In this document: positions 39,432 through 48,399 of the stretch, piece by piece
Position numbering within the stretch: the first letter of the stretch is position 1
How the letters are laid out: every line of letters starts with the position of its first letter
Source of the DNA: Emergencia sp.
Lineage (GTDB): Bacteria; Bacillota; Clostridia; Peptostreptococcales; Anaerovoracaceae
Length of the DNA stretch: 64,000 nt
NCBI GenBank assembly: GCA_022767345.1
Contig: JALEOD010000044.1
Location: forward strand, 62,001-126,000
Direction: 5' to 3'
Notes under the pieces: generated by a model
The model's input: only the letters and a program-made list of their open reading frames with translations
The model's database searches: none
What the model was told of the DNA's origin: nothing
Made by a program: the position numbers and the translations under genes

Positions 39432-40280
39432 ATGTACGAAAATTTTGCTTTTCCAGAGAGAGATAAGCAGGTAACGGGATATCATTTTTTCTGTGAGAAT
39501 CCGTCTCATGTGCTTTGTCTGATTCATGGAATCGGAGAGCATGCAGGCCGTTATCAGAGAATGGCGCGAATTTTGGCAGAAAAGGGGATTGCCATCGTGT
39601 CTATGGATTTGCGGGGACACGGAATTTCAGGCGGTGTGCGGGGAGATACGGCACCCAGAAGAGAAGTCCTTGCCGACGTGGATGCGCTGATTATGCGGGC
39701 GAAGGAATTTTATCCGCAGCTTCCCATTACGCTGTACGGACACAGCATGGGCGGCAATATCGGCCTTGATTATATGATGCGGGGAAAGAACAATCATATG
39801 CCGTCAAAATACATTATCTCCGCGCCGTGGATTAAGCTGGTGATGGCCGTGCCGACGCCGCTGCTTCCGGTGATTCGCGCGGCAGCAAAGATTGCGCCGA
39901 AGATGACGATCAGCCAGAATATCGATGAGAGCACCTTGGGAAACCCTGATTTTGTAAAACCATATAAAGGGGATCCGCTGGTGCATTCCAGAATTTCTCT
40001 GCGCTGCGCGGTGGATGGTTTCGATATCGGAAATGCGATTTATAAGGGCACGCATCCCGATAACGGCGGCGCAGCGGATAAGCCGTTTCTGCTGATGCAT
40101 GGTGATGCGGACAAAATCTGTGATGTTGAGGGAAGCAGAGCCCTTGCAAAACGCCTTTCTCAGCGGGAGAACTTTACTTATGTGGAGTGGCCCGGATATT
40201 GCCACGAAATTCACAATGGCGGAAAAGAGAATACCGGAGAGGCAGTAATAGAGAAGATAGGACAGTTTATTATAGAATAG
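39432..40280 (+). CDS. Alpha/beta hydrolase (monoacylglycerol lipase-like)
   Basis: The 282-residue protein matches the serine aminopeptidase/monoglyceride lipase group (Hydrolase_4). Visible parts are the oxyanion region LCLIHGIGEHAGRYQRMA, the GHGISGGVRG loop, the nucleophile elbow YGHSMGGNIG, the acid in LMHGDADKICDVEGSRALA and the final His in YCHEIHN. It probably acts on lysolipids or esters. A dedicated promoter with a direct repeat lies upstream, and RelQ follows ten bases after. Confidence 0.9.
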   Translation: MYENFAFPERDKQVTGYHFFCENPSHVLCLIHGIGEHAGRYQRMARILAEKGIAIVSMDLRGHGISGGVRGDTAPRREVLADVDALIMRAKEFYPQLPITLYGHSMGGNIGLDYMMRGKNNHMPSKYIISAPWIKLVMAVPTPLLPVIRAAAKIAPKMTISQNIDESTLGNPDFVKPYKGDPLVHSRISLRCAVDGFDIGNAIYKGTHPDNGGAADKPFLLMHGDADKICDVEGSRALAKRLSQRENFTYVEWPGYCHEIHNGGKENTGEAVIEKIGQFIIE

Positions 40281-40290
40281 GGGTAAAGAT

Positions 40291-40953
40291 ATGCACGAAG
40301 AAAACACAAAGGTATTGATGGATGAACTGCTGGCGGCTCACGACGGCGATCCGAAGAAAGTGCTGCAGGAGTATGATATTTTAATGATGCGCTATGACTC
40401 AGCCATCAGAGAGGTCAGAACAAAGCTGCAGATTTTAAATGACGAGCTTTCACTGGCACAGCAGAGTCCCATTTCCTCCATTTCATCGAGACGTAAAAAG
40501 ACCTTCAGTATTTTAGAAAAGCTGCAGAGGCAGGGGTTTCCTGTATCTCTGGAATCTATTGAGGAAAATTTAAATGATGTCGCGGGAATCAGAGTTATCT
40601 GCTCTTTTCTCGACGATATCTATAATGTAGCGGATATGCTGAAAGCCCAGGACGACCTGAAAGTGATTCAGATAAAAGACTATATCAAGAATCCGAAGCC
40701 AAACGGCTACCGGAGTTATCATATGATCGTGGAAGTGCCCGTTTTTTTCTCCAACGAAAAGAGACCTATGCGGGTTGAAATACAGATTCGTACAGTGGCC
40801 ATGGACTTCTGGGCTACTTTGGAGCATCGGATCAAGTATAAGCAGGATATTCCAAATCAGGATGAGATTATTGAGGAACTGAAACAGTGTGCGGATACCA
40901 TTTCCCAAACTGATGAAAGAATGCTCAGCATTCGTGAAAAGGCGAGAGTATAA
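40291..40953 (+). CDS. relQ: Small alarmone synthetase (RelQ-type GTP pyrophosphokinase)
   Basis: The 220-residue protein contains only the RelA/SpoT synthetase domain: DVAGIRVICSFLDDIYNVADML, NPKPNGYRSYHMIVEVPVFF, VEIQIRTVAMDFWATLEHRIKYK and a C-terminal tetramer helix. It makes (p)ppGpp or pppApp from GTP or GDP and ATP without a hydrolase domain. It lies in one operon with the hydrolase, ten bases after it, and ahead of the hydantoinase-like gene. Confidence 0.92.
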   Translation: MHEENTKVLMDELLAAHDGDPKKVLQEYDILMMRYDSAIREVRTKLQILNDELSLAQQSPISSISSRRKKTFSILEKLQRQGFPVSLESIEENLNDVAGIRVICSFLDDIYNVADMLKAQDDLKVIQIKDYIKNPKPNGYRSYHMIVEVPVFFSNEKRPMRVEIQIRTVAMDFWATLEHRIKYKQDIPNQDEIIEELKQCADTISQTDERMLSIREKARV

Positions 40954-40986
40954 TTCTCTTTACACAAGGAAGCAGAGGAACTTAAA

Positions 40987-42966
40987 ATGATAGGAATTGG
41001 AATCGATACCGGCGGCACCTGCACCGACGCAGTGGTTCTGGATACCGACGGAAATAAAGTACTGTCTTTCAGCAAGACGCTGACTACCAAGGGGGATCTG
41101 AAGGAAGGTATCCTGACAGCCTTGCAGGGGCTTGACCGGGATTTAGTGCAGAGGGCAGAATATCTGTCGCTGTCTACGACCCTGGCGACCAACGCCTGTG
41201 TAGAAGGAAAAGGCGGTCGTGCCAAGCTGGTTTTGATTGGTGTGAAACCGCAGATGATAGAACGAATGGAGGGCATTTACGGCCTTCCGCCGGTTTCGGA
41301 AATATGCTTTCTGGACGGAGATGCGGCAGCGGCAGAGAAGGGAACTGCGATGCCTGACTGGGAAGCTTTTCGCAGGACTGTAAAGGAAACCTTTGGAGAA
41401 TTTGACAGCGTGGCCATTGTGCAGATGAACGCCAAGTACAACGATGGTCAGTTTGAAAAGGAAGCAGAGGCTATCGTCAGAGAAGTACTCTCTGTGCCTT
41501 GCGTGCGGGGTTATGACCTCTATCAGGAGCTGAACGTGCAAAAGCGTGCCGCGACTGCCCTGCTTAACGCCAGACTGATTCCGGTGATGGAGGACTTTTT
41601 CGACTCCATCGACAGATCTCTGGAGGAACTGGGGCTTTCCCTGCCGATTCAGGTGGTCAAAAGCGACGGCAACATCATGAGCAGAGATTACGCCATGGGA
41701 AGACCGGTGGAAACCCTGCTCTGCGGTCCGGCGGCCAGCATTATCGGAGCCATGGAGCTTTCTGAAAAGAAAGACGCCTTGATTGTGGACATGGGAGGGA
41801 CTACCAGCGATGTGGCCCTTCTGAAGAATAGAGTGCCGGTCACAAGTGATGCGGGTATCTCCATCGGACCCTGGAAGACCATGGTAAAAGGAGTTACCAT
41901 CGATACCTTCGCATTGGGCGGCGACAGTGCGGTTGAATATGAAGACAACGGAATTTATCTTGCGAAACGGCGGATTGTGCCTCTTTCTATGGCAGCCGCT
42001 CAGTTTCCGAGAATCCGGGAGAAACTGACAGAGTTAAATACCAGCTTTGTGACTTACAGTTACCCTGCCAATCAGTTTTTCATGCTGGTTAATGCGCCTA
42101 AGAATATAGTCAAGTATACCGCCAACGAGCGGAAACTCATCGAAGCGCTGGCAGTGCAGCCTCTGATGTTCAGCGAGGCGGCGGAGGCAGTAGGGGTCAG
42201 TCCTTATGTCTTTAAAAGCAAGCGCCTTGAAGATGAGGGTGTGATTATAAGATGCGGTGTGACGCCCACCGATGTGATGCATATACGCGGCGACTACGAT
42301 GCCTATGATGTAGAGGCGGCAAGGCAGGGGGTACTCTACCTGTGCCACGCAACGAAAAAGGATTTTGACGCAGTCTGCGAGGAAATTTATAATCTGGCAA
42401 AGGCAAGACTTTACAGCAGCCTTGCAGGTATTTTTATGAAATACGAAACAGACGGACAGCTTTCCGCGGGCGATGAGGCAGCTGTTGAAAAACTGGCGTC
42501 CTTTATCTTTGCCCACAGGGAAACCGGCGGAAAATTTGTGCAGCCGGACTTTAAATCGACCATAGATTTTATCGGAATCGGCGCACCGACCAGAATCTTT
42601 CTTCCGGAGGTAGCAAAACTTTTCGGCGCTGCTGCCGATGTGCCGGAATATGCGAAGATTGCCAATGCCATCGGCGCGGCAGTGGGAAGTGTAGCAGCAG
42701 AATATACCGTAAAAATTCAGCCTGCTCTCGGAGCTTTTCGGGTGACCGGCGGCAGTGAAGCTGTGTCCTTTGAGGAATATGAAGAGGCCCTTGCGCAGGC
42801 GAAGGAGATTGCCAGGGAGCGGGCACGGGAAAAAGCCATCGCTCAGGGTGCGGCAAAAGTGACGCGCCTTGAGGTGGAAGTGAAAGAGGACTATTACCAG
42901 CTGACCGGTGAGTCACGGAAATTATTTTTAGAAACAGCGGTGACGGCGAAAGCAGTGACCAAGTAA
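40987..42966 (+). CDS. Hydantoinase/oxoprolinase family protein
   Basis: The 659-residue protein has an N-terminal ASKHA-type nucleotide-binding start (IGIDTGGTCTDAVVLD), a LSTTLATNACVEGKGGRAKLV block and the hydantoinase A stretch LLCGPAASIIGAMELSEKKDA with IVDMGGTTSDVALL. In the family these subunits hydrolyse hydantoin, 5-oxoproline or acetone-like substrates with ATP. No hydantoinase B subunit is adjacent, so a stand-alone or reactivating role is possible. A domain near residues 380-440 resembles a winged helix, and the C-terminus is Ala/Glu rich. Confidence 0.85.
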   Translation: MIGIGIDTGGTCTDAVVLDTDGNKVLSFSKTLTTKGDLKEGILTALQGLDRDLVQRAEYLSLSTTLATNACVEGKGGRAKLVLIGVKPQMIERMEGIYGLPPVSEICFLDGDAAAAEKGTAMPDWEAFRRTVKETFGEFDSVAIVQMNAKYNDGQFEKEAEAIVREVLSVPCVRGYDLYQELNVQKRAATALLNARLIPVMEDFFDSIDRSLEELGLSLPIQVVKSDGNIMSRDYAMGRPVETLLCGPAASIIGAMELSEKKDALIVDMGGTTSDVALLKNRVPVTSDAGISIGPWKTMVKGVTIDTFALGGDSAVEYEDNGIYLAKRRIVPLSMAAAQFPRIREKLTELNTSFVTYSYPANQFFMLVNAPKNIVKYTANERKLIEALAVQPLMFSEAAEAVGVSPYVFKSKRLEDEGVIIRCGVTPTDVMHIRGDYDAYDVEAARQGVLYLCHATKKDFDAVCEEIYNLAKARLYSSLAGIFMKYETDGQLSAGDEAAVEKLASFIFAHRETGGKFVQPDFKSTIDFIGIGAPTRIFLPEVAKLFGAAADVPEYAKIANAIGAAVGSVAAEYTVKIQPALGAFRVTGGSEAVSFEEYEEALAQAKEIARERAREKAIAQGAAKVTRLEVEVKEDYYQLTGESRKLFLETAVTAKAVTK

Positions 42967-42977
42967 ATAGAAAAGCG

Positions 42978-43009
42978 AGGGACTGTCGTTAGGTCGATGG
43001 TCCCTTTTT
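42978..43009 (+). terminator. Terminator of the hydantoinase-like gene
   Basis: AGGGAC at 42978-42983 pairs with GTCCCT at 43000-43005 and is followed by TTTT. Confidence 0.75.
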
Positions 43010-43042
43010 CAGTTCTGCTCGAGCTAGACGGGACCTTGTACA

Positions 43043-43250
43043 TTGCCAAATTGGACAAAAAAATAATTATTTGGCAATTTTGTCAAAGAATCACCGTGAT
43101 TTGGCAGGAAAATCGCTGCTTGCAAGAACTGTTTTTGACAAAATTGACAAATTTCTTGGATTTTGTCAATTTTAGCAAAGAAAATAGACAAAAACATTGC
43201 TAAAATTGACAGATTTTTAGATTTTTGTCCAATTTAGCAATGTTTGATGT
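43043..43250. repeat. Cluster of overlapping AT-rich inverted repeats
   Basis: Between two converging genes four nested inverted repeats follow one another. TTGCCAAAT/ATTTGGCAA lies at 43043-43077. AAAATTGACAAA/TTTGTCAATTTT lies at 43140-43173. AATTTTAGCAA/TTGCTAAAATT lies at 43168-43207. A fourth pair has arms near 20 bases: AAACATTGCTAAA at about 43192 with TTTAGCAATGTTT at about 43238. The words TTGACAAA and TTTAGCAA recur in both orientations about nine times. No coding sequence is supported here. Such a cluster could be a MITE-like relic, an iteron-like binding array or a complex bidirectional terminator. Confidence 0.7.
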
Positions 43251-43285
43251 AGTGCTGGACTTTGTCAAGCTTAAACTATTGAGAA

Positions 43286-44959
43286 CTATTTTGTCTCCGG
43301 CAGCTTGGGATTGACCCAGAGGGTGCGATTATTGGTAAAAATTACCATGCCTGGTTTGGCGCCGGAAGGTTTTTTCACATATTTGACCTGCACGTAATCT
43401 ACAGGTACGTTTTCGGAAGTTCTGCCTTTGCTGTGGTAGGCCGCGATAGAAGCCGCTTCAAATAGGGCTTCCTCGGAAAGCTCAGCGCCGCCGGTTTGAA
43501 CGATGACGTGGGAGCCGGGGATATCCTTGGTATGGAGCCATAAATCTGTTTTAGCCGCAGTCTTTAGGGTCAGGATATCGTTTTCTTTGTTGTTGCGTCC
43601 AACCAGAACCTGAGAGCCGTCGCAGAGGGTGTAGCGGTGCGGCTGCGGTTTATATTTCTTTTCTTTATAAGCCGTCTTTCGCTTTTTGATGTAGCCGGTT
43701 TCGGAAAGCTCTCCGCGGAGCGCTTCGATTTCCTCTACGCTGTCCGTGTTGTTGAGATAGGTCAGGACAGATTCCAGATACTGGATATCCTCATCGGTCT
43801 CAGTCAGCTGTACCTGCTTTTCCTTGATGGCTGTCTTGGATTTACCGTAGCGCTTAAAATACTGCTGCGCGTTTTTTGCAGGGCTGTGGCGGGGGTCAAG
43901 AGGAATCTTCACCGTACTGCCGTCATAATAATTGATGACCTCTACTGCGGTGTCACCCGGCTTTGCAAGGTGCATATTTGCGGTGAGGAGCTCCCCGTAG
44001 AGTCTCAAATCCTCGGAGTTTTCGGCTTTTAGAAGGTCCTCGGAAAGCCGCTGCTTTTTCAGATAGAGCTTGTCGAGAAGTCCCGAAACAGACTTTACCA
44101 GATCATGGGATTTCTGCCTTGCCCGGTTAGACGACTGCTTGTGCTCAAAATAGTAGGAGAGGCACCTGCTCAGGGTATCGAAGTCAATGCGCTGGGTACT
44201 TTCTTCATATTGGGAAAGGGCGGCGATATGAAATTCCTGGGGCACGCCTTTTTCGTCCACATAGATGTGAGGAACCGATGTACCCTCTGCAATAGAAGCA
44301 AGGTTCGCGGAAAGCCAGCACATACGGTCCGGCTGTGCCGCAAGTTCCGATGCAACAGCAGGGGAGATACCGCCTACCTTCGAGAGAATTTCCTTTGGAT
44401 TTGCCGCCATTTCGGAAAGGGCTTCTCCGGTAATTTCTTTGAAAGAAATTTTGTCCTGGGCCGGCGGATAGACGTACTCTTTGCCGGGCAGAACCTGGCG
44501 CACCCGGTTGACATCGATGGAAATGCGCTTGATGCTGTCGATGATTTTTCCGGTGGTCATGTCCACCAAAATGATGTTGCTGTGTTTGCCCATAATCTCA
44601 AAGATCAGCTTTTTGGACACAGTAAATCCCAGTTCGTTAAGAGTTTCCAGAGAAATTTCTATGATGCGCTCCGCGTCCTTTTGGGAAATGTCCACGATGC
44701 GTCCGCCCTGCAGGTGCTTACGGAGCAGCATGCAGAATGCCAGCGGCGCCGGCGGATTGACCGGATTTTCTTCGATAAAATGGAGACAGCTGTGTGCGCT
44801 GTTTGTGCTGGCGTAAAGTTTTTTGTTGCCTTTTTTTGTGTGTATGTGAAATACCAGCTCGTCACTTTCCGGCTGGTAGACCTTTTCTATTTTTCCCAGT
44901 AAAATGGTGTCCTGCAGTTCTTTAACCATAGCGCAGGTAATCATACCGTCAAAAGCCAT
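43286..44959 (-). CDS. rqcH: RqcH (NFACT family ribosome quality-control factor)
   Basis: The 557-residue protein, also called fibronectin-binding protein A, has an N-terminal NFACT-N domain (FDGMITCAMVKELQDTILLGKI, FHIHTKKGNKKLYASTNSAHS), a long coiled coil (about residues 270-420) and an NFACT-R domain at the C-terminus (TLKTAAKTDLWLHTKDIPGS, HVIVQTGG). RqcH recruits tRNA-Ala to stalled 50S subunits and adds alanine tails. The start at 44959 follows AAAGGGGTC; the frame runs 19 residues further upstream without support. It diverges from yicC. Confidence 0.92.
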   Translation of the reverse strand: MAFDGMITCAMVKELQDTILLGKIEKVYQPESDELVFHIHTKKGNKKLYASTNSAHSCLHFIEENPVNPPAPLAFCMLLRKHLQGGRIVDISQKDAERIIEISLETLNELGFTVSKKLIFEIMGKHSNIILVDMTTGKIIDSIKRISIDVNRVRQVLPGKEYVYPPAQDKISFKEITGEALSEMAANPKEILSKVGGISPAVASELAAQPDRMCWLSANLASIAEGTSVPHIYVDEKGVPQEFHIAALSQYEESTQRIDFDTLSRCLSYYFEHKQSSNRARQKSHDLVKSVSGLLDKLYLKKQRLSEDLLKAENSEDLRLYGELLTANMHLAKPGDTAVEVINYYDGSTVKIPLDPRHSPAKNAQQYFKRYGKSKTAIKEKQVQLTETDEDIQYLESVLTYLNNTDSVEEIEALRGELSETGYIKKRKTAYKEKKYKPQPHRYTLCDGSQVLVGRNNKENDILTLKTAAKTDLWLHTKDIPGSHVIVQTGGAELSEEALFEAASIAAYHSKGRTSENVPVDYVQVKYVKKPSGAKPGMVIFTNNRTLWVNPKLPETK

Positions 44960-45016
44960 AATTTGACCCCTTTCTTTGTGCCATACTTTCTCTATTGTAC
45001 CCCGATGGAGAATCAT

Positions 45017-45045
45017 TTGTCAATGAAAGGAAAATATGATAAAAT
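45017..45045 (+). promoter_or_regulatory. Promoter of yicC
   Basis: TTGTCA at 45017-45022 and TAAAAT at 45040-45045 are 17 bases apart, 43 bases before the start codon. Inverted TCAATGA/TCATTGA arms flank the -10 region. Confidence 0.7.
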
Positions 45046-45087
45046 AAATTTATTATCATTGATGAGAGAAAGAGAGGAAGCAGTTAG

Positions 45088-45972
45088 ATGATAAAAAGTA
45101 TGACAGGATTTGGCAGAGGAGAATACAATGATGGAAAACGGAGTATTATTGTAGAGATTAAGTCTGTCAATCACAGATATTGCGACATTTCCGTGAGAAT
45201 GCCCAGAAGGTATTCCTTTGTGGAGGACAAGGTAAAGAACACTGTAAAAGAGAAGATTAAACGAGGCAAGGTAGACGTTTCCATTATGGTAGAGAACCTG
45301 ACCGAAAATGATGTCAACATCAAGCTCAATGGAATGCTTGCCCAGCAGTATCTGGAAAATCTGCAGGAGCTGCAGAGAGGCTTTGGGCTCCCAGGGGAAA
45401 TTACTCTGCAGTATGTGGCAGGACTTCCCGATGTTATGAAAGCGATTCCCGATGTAGATGATGAAGAGGAAATGACCAGATGCATTCTTGCGCCTGTGAA
45501 GGAAGCTGCGGCAAATCTTGAGACTATGCGCAGCGTAGAAGGTGAGAAGCTTGCCGAGGATTTGATTATGCGCGGCGAGATCATAAAAGATCTGGTGGAT
45601 AAAATTGAGGAGCGGGCAGAGGAGGTTCCAAAGGTCTATACCGAAAAACTCCGGGAAAGAATCAAAGAACTGATTGGAAACAGCATTGCCGTGCCTGAGG
45701 ACAGAATTCTGGTAGAGGCTGCAATTTTTGCGGACAAATGCAGTATTGCGGAAGAGTTGACCAGACTGAACAGCCACATGGAACAGATGAAAGAGATTAT
45801 CGAAAAGAGCAGCCAGCCGGATGGTAAGAAGCTGGATTTCTTAGTACAGGAGATGAACAGGGAAGCAAACACCATTGGCTCCAAAGCCAACGATATTACT
45901 GTGACCAATCTGATGCTGCAGATAAAGGCTGAGATTGAAAAGATTCGTGAACAGGTACAGAATATCGAATAA
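45088..45972 (+). CDS. yicC: YicC/YloC family endoribonuclease
   Basis: The 294-residue protein starts with the YicC_N signature MIKSMTGFGRGEYND and ends with the DUF1732 block KKLDFLVQEMNREANTIGSKAND. Family members are RNA-cleaving hexamers (YicC, YloC). The yicC-gmk-rpoZ order is conserved in Firmicutes. Confidence 0.94.
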   Translation: MIKSMTGFGRGEYNDGKRSIIVEIKSVNHRYCDISVRMPRRYSFVEDKVKNTVKEKIKRGKVDVSIMVENLTENDVNIKLNGMLAQQYLENLQELQRGFGLPGEITLQYVAGLPDVMKAIPDVDDEEEMTRCILAPVKEAAANLETMRSVEGEKLAEDLIMRGEIIKDLVDKIEERAEEVPKVYTEKLRERIKELIGNSIAVPEDRILVEAAIFADKCSIAEELTRLNSHMEQMKEIIEKSSQPDGKKLDFLVQEMNREANTIGSKANDITVTNLMLQIKAEIEKIREQVQNIE

Positions 45973-45977
45973 TTTTC

Positions 45978-46006
45978 TTGAATGGGAGCAAATAAAGTGG
46001 TATAAT
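45978..46006 (+). promoter_or_regulatory. Promoter of gmk-rpoZ
   Basis: TTGAAT at 45978-45983 and a perfect TATAAT at 46001-46006 are 17 bases apart. The site lies directly after the yicC stop, so gmk can be transcribed separately. Confidence 0.8.
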
Positions 46007-46036
46007 ATTAATCCATAACGCTTTGAGGAGATAAAG

Positions 46037-46657
46037 ATGGATAGAGCCGAACATGCAGGAAAATTGTTTATTATATCAGGACCTTCCGGTGCAGGTAAGG
46101 GGACGATTTGCAAGAGACTGATAGAAGAGACCAAGGTGGAACTATCGGTGTCCATGACCACAAGAAGTCCGCGTCCCGGTGAGGTTGACGGTGTCAGCTA
46201 TTACTTCGCAACGAAAGAAGAGTTTTGCAGAGAGATAGAAGCCGGAGGCTTTCTGGAACATGCCGAGGTTTACGGCAACTACTACGGAACGCCCAAGGCG
46301 AAGGTTTTGGAAAAACTGGCGAAGGGTATTGATGTAGTACTGGAAATCGATATTCAGGGCGCGCTCAATGTGAAGACTGCGTATCCTGATGGAATTTTTA
46401 TCTTTATTCTGCCGCCTTCCATGGCAGAACTCAGAAAGAGAATTACCGGCAGAGGCTCGGAGACGGAAGAGGCCATTAACCTGAGACTTTCTCAGACGCT
46501 GAGGGAAGTTTCCTACATAGATAAATATGATTACTGTGTGGTCAACGGTGAATTAGAAGAGGCTGTGGACAGAGTGAGGGCGATTGTCGTTGCTGAACAC
46601 TCCCGTGTGTCTCAGAATATTTACAAGCTGATCGAAGAATATAAGGAGGAAGTATAA
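46037..46657 (+). CDS. gmk: Guanylate kinase
   Basis: The 206-residue kinase phosphorylates GMP. The P-loop GPSGAGKGTICK, the GMP-binding TTRSPRPGEVDGVSYYF, EVYGNYYGTP and the lid region are visible. The stop overlaps the rpoZ start (TAATG), so the two are translated together. Confidence 0.96.
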   Translation: MDRAEHAGKLFIISGPSGAGKGTICKRLIEETKVELSVSMTTRSPRPGEVDGVSYYFATKEEFCREIEAGGFLEHAEVYGNYYGTPKAKVLEKLAKGIDVVLEIDIQGALNVKTAYPDGIFIFILPPSMAELRKRITGRGSETEEAINLRLSQTLREVSYIDKYDYCVVNGELEEAVDRVRAIVVAEHSRVSQNIYKLIEEYKEEV

Positions 46658-46884
46658 TGCTATACCCATCAATTAACGAGATTAGAAAGAAGGCAGACAG
46701 CAGATACACTATCGTAAACATGGCTGCCAAGAGAGCCAGAGATATTATTGAAGGAAAACCTATTTTGACGGACTGCGAGATTAATAAGCCTGTATCCATT
46801 GCGGCCCACGAAATCGCGGAAGATTTAATCACTTATAAGAGAGAAGAGGCGGACAGCCTTTTTGAAGAAGTGATTGAAGAATAA
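46657..46884 (+). CDS. rpoZ: RNA polymerase omega subunit
   Basis: The 75-residue protein has the omega core YTIVNMAAKRARDIIEG and SIAAHEIAEDLITYKRE. It helps assemble RNA polymerase and can bind (p)ppGpp in some phyla. It overlaps gmk by one base. Confidence 0.94.
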   Translation: MLYPSINEIRKKADSRYTIVNMAAKRARDIIEGKPILTDCEINKPVSIAAHEIAEDLITYKREEADSLFEEVIEE

Positions 46885-46897
46885 AGACTATATTGTG

Positions 46898-46924
46898 AAC
46901 TGCCTGTCCTGCGGGCAGTTTTTT
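46898..46924 (+). terminator. Terminator after rpoZ
   Basis: AACTGCC at 46898-46904 pairs with GGGCAGTT at 46913-46920 and runs into TTTTTT. Confidence 0.92.
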
Positions 46925-46977
46925 CGCTCTTCAGAATACTGACGGTTATGGCGATTTGCCATATTTTGTCGAATCCT

Positions 46978-46997
46978 GTTGAAAAAAGTTGAAAAAA
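46978..46997 (+). promoter_or_regulatory. Tandem GTTGAAAAAA repeats upstream of the LytTR gene
   Basis: Two exact 10-base copies, GTTGAAAAAA GTTGAAAAAA, stand about 90 bases before the LytTR-domain gene. LytTR proteins bind pairs of direct repeats with a GTT core, so this is a candidate autoregulatory site. A TATAAT at 47036-47041 lies downstream. Confidence 0.45.
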
Positions 46998-47084
46998 GAG
47001 GAGAACTTGTCATAGGTTTCTATTTGTGTTTGTTATATAATGAAAAATACAACATTGAGAATTATATAGCTGGGAGGAAGGACG

Positions 47085-47426
47085 ATGGCAGAACAATCTA
47101 TTCTCATTATAAGCGGTGCGGAAGCAGCAAGGGTTTCTACAGGAGATATTCTCCTTGTGGAACAGGAGGGAAGAAAACTCCACGTGGTTACTTCCTGCCG
47201 GGAATATCGATATTATGAAAAAATAGGCAATCTGGAAATGGCGCTGGACGGACGGTTTTACCCCTGTCTGAAGGGATGCTATGTGAATTTGGAGCATATT
47301 GTGTCTATGAGAGAACCGGAAATTCACTTTGATAACGGATATAGTTTTTCTTTGGGTAGAACAAATTTTATTAAACTGAAGCAGAGATACAAACTTTTTT
47401 TGAGAAACAGCGTAAATTTAGCATAA
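47085..47426 (+). CDS. Stand-alone LytTR DNA-binding regulator
   Basis: The 113-residue protein consists of a LytTR domain only: VSTGDILLVEQEGRKLHVVTS, FYPCLKGCYVNLEHIVSMREP and NGYSFSLGRTNFIKLKQRY. There is no receiver domain, so it either acts alone or responds to another partner. The start follows GGGAGGAAGG. The cysteine pair in YPCLKGC is unusual and could form a disulfide or bind metal. Confidence 0.85.
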   Translation: MAEQSILIISGAEAARVSTGDILLVEQEGRKLHVVTSCREYRYYEKIGNLEMALDGRFYPCLKGCYVNLEHIVSMREPEIHFDNGYSFSLGRTNFIKLKQRYKLFLRNSVNLA

Positions 47427-47442
47427 TAGTTAGTAAAAATGC

Positions 47443-47471
47443 TTGCAATTTCAAGTGGAATGGCGTATAAT
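47443..47471 (+). promoter_or_regulatory. Promoter of rpsB-tsf
   Basis: TTGCAA at 47443-47448 and TATAAT at 47466-47471 are 17 bases apart. A leader of about 120 bases follows (47478-47601), with potential stems around GCGGTGCCGC and CGGTTTGATGCACGATAGACCG; it may carry a ribosomal-protein autoregulatory structure. Confidence 0.8.
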
Positions 47472-47601
47472 AATGGTCGGCTTGTTAAGCTAAAATAAAT
47501 TATTTAATTTCACACACCCGGTTGTTTTGTAGACGCGGTGCCGCAGAAAGCGGTTTGATGCACGATAGACCGAGTGGAAGGTAAAACCAGGAGGAAAAAT
47601 C

Positions 47602-48360
47602 ATGGCAGTAATTTCAATGAAACAATTACTTGAAGCCGGTGTACACTTTGGACACCAGACCAGAAGATGGAACCCTAAGATGGCTCCTTACATCTTCACA
47701 GAAAGAAACGGAATTTACATCATCGACTTACAGAAGACTGTAAAGAAGATTGAGGAAGCTTATGACTTCATGAAGGAAGTTGCAGCAACCGGCAAACCGA
47801 TTCTGTTCGTAGGTACTAAGAAGCAGGCACAGAACGCTATCGTAGACGAAGCTAAGAGATGCGGACAGTACTATGTAAGCGAAAGATGGCTGGGCGGCAT
47901 GCTGACCAACTACAAGACCATCAGCGGAAGAATCAAGAGACTCTTCGACATCGACAGAATGGAAGAAGATGGAACTTTTGATAAGTTATCCAAGAAAGAA
48001 GTTATCAAGCTGAGAGCTGAACGCGACAAGTTAGAGAAGTTCTTAGGCGGTATCAAAGACATGAAGGGTATGCCTGGCGCACTGTTCATCGTTGACCCTA
48101 AGAAAGTAAGAATCGCAGTAAAGGAAGCTAGAATTCTGGGTATTCCTGTAGTAGGTATCGTAGATACAAACTGTGACCCGGACGATGTTGATTACATTAT
48201 TCCTGCAAACGATGACGCTATCAGAGCAGTAAAACTCATCGCTGGCAGAATGGCTGACGCTGTTATCGAAGCAAATCAGGGCGAAAGCTTTGACGAAGGA
48301 ACTGAGGAAACAGCAGCAGAAGCTGAGGCAGAAGCTGTAGAAGCAGCAGACGCTGAATAA
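47602..48360 (+). CDS. rpsB: 30S ribosomal protein S2
   Basis: The 252-residue uS2 has the canonical start [31 protein letters not shown] and the [22 protein letters not shown] region. The C-terminus is extended by an Ala/Glu-rich tail. Codons strongly favour C-ending forms. tsf follows after 39 bases. Confidence 0.97.
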   Translation: MAVISMKQLLEAGVHFGHQTRRWNPKMAPYIFTERNGIYIIDLQKTVKKIEEAYDFMKEVAATGKPILFVGTKKQAQNAIVDEAKRCGQYYVSERWLGGMLTNYKTISGRIKRLFDIDRMEEDGTFDKLSKKEVIKLRAERDKLEKFLGGIKDMKGMPGALFIVDPKKVRIAVKEARILGIPVVGIVDTNCDPDDVDYIIPANDDAIRAVKLIAGRMADAVIEANQGESFDEGTEETAAEAEAEAVEAADAE

Positions 48361-48399
48361 TTTCACATCGCTATTGATATAAGATTTGGAGGTCAAAAA

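Noticed and set aside
42997..43203. Plus-strand open frame of 68 residues across the inverted-repeat cluster
   Set aside because: It overlaps a terminator, has no ribosome site and its composition follows the repeats.
44105..44902. Long plus-strand open frame opposite rqcH
   Set aside because: It is antisense to a well-supported NFACT gene and shows no family features.
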